Below are positions 63,201-64,000 of a stretch of 64,000 nucleotides of DNA, piece by piece (positions within the stretch are counted from its first letter, which is position 1; every line of letters begins with the position of its first letter). The notes below the pieces were generated by a model. It was not told the DNA's origin and made no database searches. It saw only the letters and a list, made by a program, of their open reading frames with translations. Both the position numbers and the translations under genes were made by a program. Source of the stretch: Manihot esculenta (lineage: Eukaryota > Streptophyta > Magnoliopsida > Malpighiales > Euphorbiaceae); the NCBI RefSeq assembly GCF_001659605.2, contig NC_035171.2:28127825-28191824 (forward strand). The letters are read 5' to 3'.

Positions 63201-63507
63201 TCTTATTGAAGCAGATAATGAGCAATGGGAAATACAAGAGCATAGAGCACAGAGCGGTTGTGAACCCAGAAAAAGAAAGGCTTTCAATTGCAGCATTTCA
63301 TGGTCCAAATATGAAGAGCATTATAGCACCTCTTGAAGATCTTGTTAAGAAGGAGACACCAAATTACAAGTCCTTAACACATGAAGAATTTGTGAAGCTT
63401 GTTGTCCGCAGCAAAATTGATGGTAAAAGCATAGTGGGTCGCATGAAATTGGAGCACTGAATAAAGCTTTTGCCCATTTTGGGAGAATGATTTTTCAGCC
63501 ATATGAC
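60227..63507 (+). repeat. Segmental duplication, copy B (dioxygenase locus)
   Basis: It matches 33874-37557. A deletion of about 450 bp near its start, a small indel near 60900 and expanded AT tracts distinguish it. The 3' flank resumes after the MITE at 63979 (catatgactacctataag) and reaches the window end. Confidence 0.9.
61256..63460 (+). pseudogene. SRG1-like dioxygenase, second copy, frameshifted in exon 2
   Basis: Exons correspond one to one with the intact copy: 61256-61513, 61596-61842, 62494-62818 and 63215-63460. Exon 2 is 247 bp instead of 248. The intact copy reads agattttggccaac where this one reads agatattgccaac, a one-base deletion with one substitution. The frame shifts at the end of exon 2 and exons 3 and 4 would be read out of frame. 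Those exons are otherwise open and keep HSD, NYYPPC, EHR and RLS, so inactivation looks recent. Other changes include E-to-D in exon 1 and D-to-Y early in exon 3. A truncated DIOX_N-only product of about 170-190 aa is the most that could be made. An assembly error at this base is the main alternative. Confidence 0.85.
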
Positions 63508-63978
63508 TAGGGGTGAGCATTCGGTCGGTTCGGTTCAAAACCGAACCGAACCGAATAAATCGAAAATCGAAATTTTAGATTTTATGAAAACCGAACCGAA
63601 CCGATTTTGGTCAGAAACCGAATCGAACCGAACCGGTCTGATTCGGTTCGATTCGGTTCGGTTTGATCGGTTTCGATTTTTAATATTTTTTTAATTTTTT
63701 ACACTTTATTTTTAGTATTTTAAAATTTAATTAAAATATTTTAATTTTAATATAATTTAATTTCTCTATATTATTGAAAAAATATATTATTATTTCTAAT
63801 CGGTTCGGTTCGGTTTTTTCGGTTTTTTTCTGATCAAAACCGAATCGAACCGAAATAACCGAAATTTCTGAAATTTAAAACCGAACCGAACCGAAATGTA
63901 TAAAAAACCGAACCAAATTTTCAAATCGGTTCGGTTCGGTCGGTTTTTTCGATTCGAACCGGATTCTGCTCACCCCTA
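63508..63978. mobile_element. Young hAT-like MITE, 471 bp, with 8-bp target duplication
   Basis: Perfect 12-bp terminal inverted repeats TAGGGGTGAGCA ... TGCTCACCCCTA, flanked by CATATGAC at 63500-63507 and 63979-63986. The empty site catatgactacc is present downstream of the intact dioxygenase (37544-37554). The subterminal regions are packed with cggttcggtt and accgaaccga, giving strong self-complementarity. There is no transposase; the open frame inside is repeat-derived. Confidence 0.92.
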
Positions 63979-64000
63979 CATATGACTACCTATAAGATAT
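63979..64000. other. Target duplication and continuing dioxygenase 3' flank
   Basis: CATATGAC at 63979-63986 followed by tacctataagatat. This is the same sequence that in copy A was the target of the copia element, and it continues past the window edge. Confidence 0.8.

Noticed and set aside
63503..63694. Open reading frame of 63 codons inside the MITE
   Set aside because: It is translated from the cggttcggtt/accgaaccga repeats of the element (RFDSVRFDRFRF pattern). There is no start context or homology, so it is an artefact of repeat composition.

Overview
The window is nuclear DNA of a flowering plant. It is very AT-rich, its genes carry GT-AG introns, and it holds typical eudicot gene families among many LTR retrotransposons and small non-autonomous DNA transposons. 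The set resembles a woody eudicot (Malpighiales or a relative), but that placement is a weak inference. No bacterial, organellar or CRISPR features were seen.

Layout. (1) 0.7-3.5 kb, minus strand: an intronless CRINKLY4-type receptor kinase, almost certainly the ACR4 orthologue. (2) 3.5-14 kb: AT-rich intergenic DNA without a convincing gene. (3) 14.0-14.7 kb: a hAT-like MITE with an 8-bp target duplication. (4) 14.9-19.15 kb, minus strand: a decayed Ty1/copia element with one recognisable LTR and primer-binding site, in which the reverse-transcriptase catalytic box and the post-integrase linker were each tandemly duplicated. (5) 19.3-19.8 kb: an apparently perfect 245-bp duplication joined by a TA microsatellite. 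(6) 20.4-28.5 kb, minus strand: a multi-exon gene of unknown function, reconstructed from splice sites, with transposon debris and a 49-bp-arm hairpin in its introns. (7) 29-33.9 kb: AT-rich DNA with a tRNA-derived SINE. (8) 35.4-37.5 kb, plus strand: an intact four-exon SRG1-like 2-oxoglutarate/Fe(II) dioxygenase. (9) 37.56-42.78 kb, minus strand: a structurally complete, young copia element with 300-bp LTRs and a single gag-pol frame broken only by four nonsense codons. (10) 46.5-49.9 kb, minus strand: a two-exon non-RD LRR-XII receptor kinase (EFR/Xa21/At3g47570 type). Its short promoter carries W-boxes. (11) 49.9-57.3 kb: a mosaic of duplicated blocks, including promoter copies without a gene, a solo LTR and an inserted element with a minisatellite. 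(12) 57.3-58.9 kb: probable gypsy-derived remnants. (13) 60.2-63.5 kb, plus strand: a second copy of the dioxygenase segment, broken by a 1-bp deletion. (14) 63.5-64.0 kb: a young hAT-like MITE in the 3' flank of that copy.

The genes do not form an operon or an obvious biosynthetic cluster. ACR4 concerns epidermal and root stem-cell signalling, the LRR kinase looks like a pattern-recognition receptor, and the dioxygenase pair is specialised-metabolism type. What links the right half of the window is recent local duplication: the dioxygenase copies flank the RLK region, and within that region the RLK promoter and neighbouring blocks have been copied several times. Because the copies preserve empty sites, insertions can be read precisely. 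The hAT MITE, the copia element, the solo LTR and the 1.9-kb insert each have an uninterrupted counterpart elsewhere in the window.
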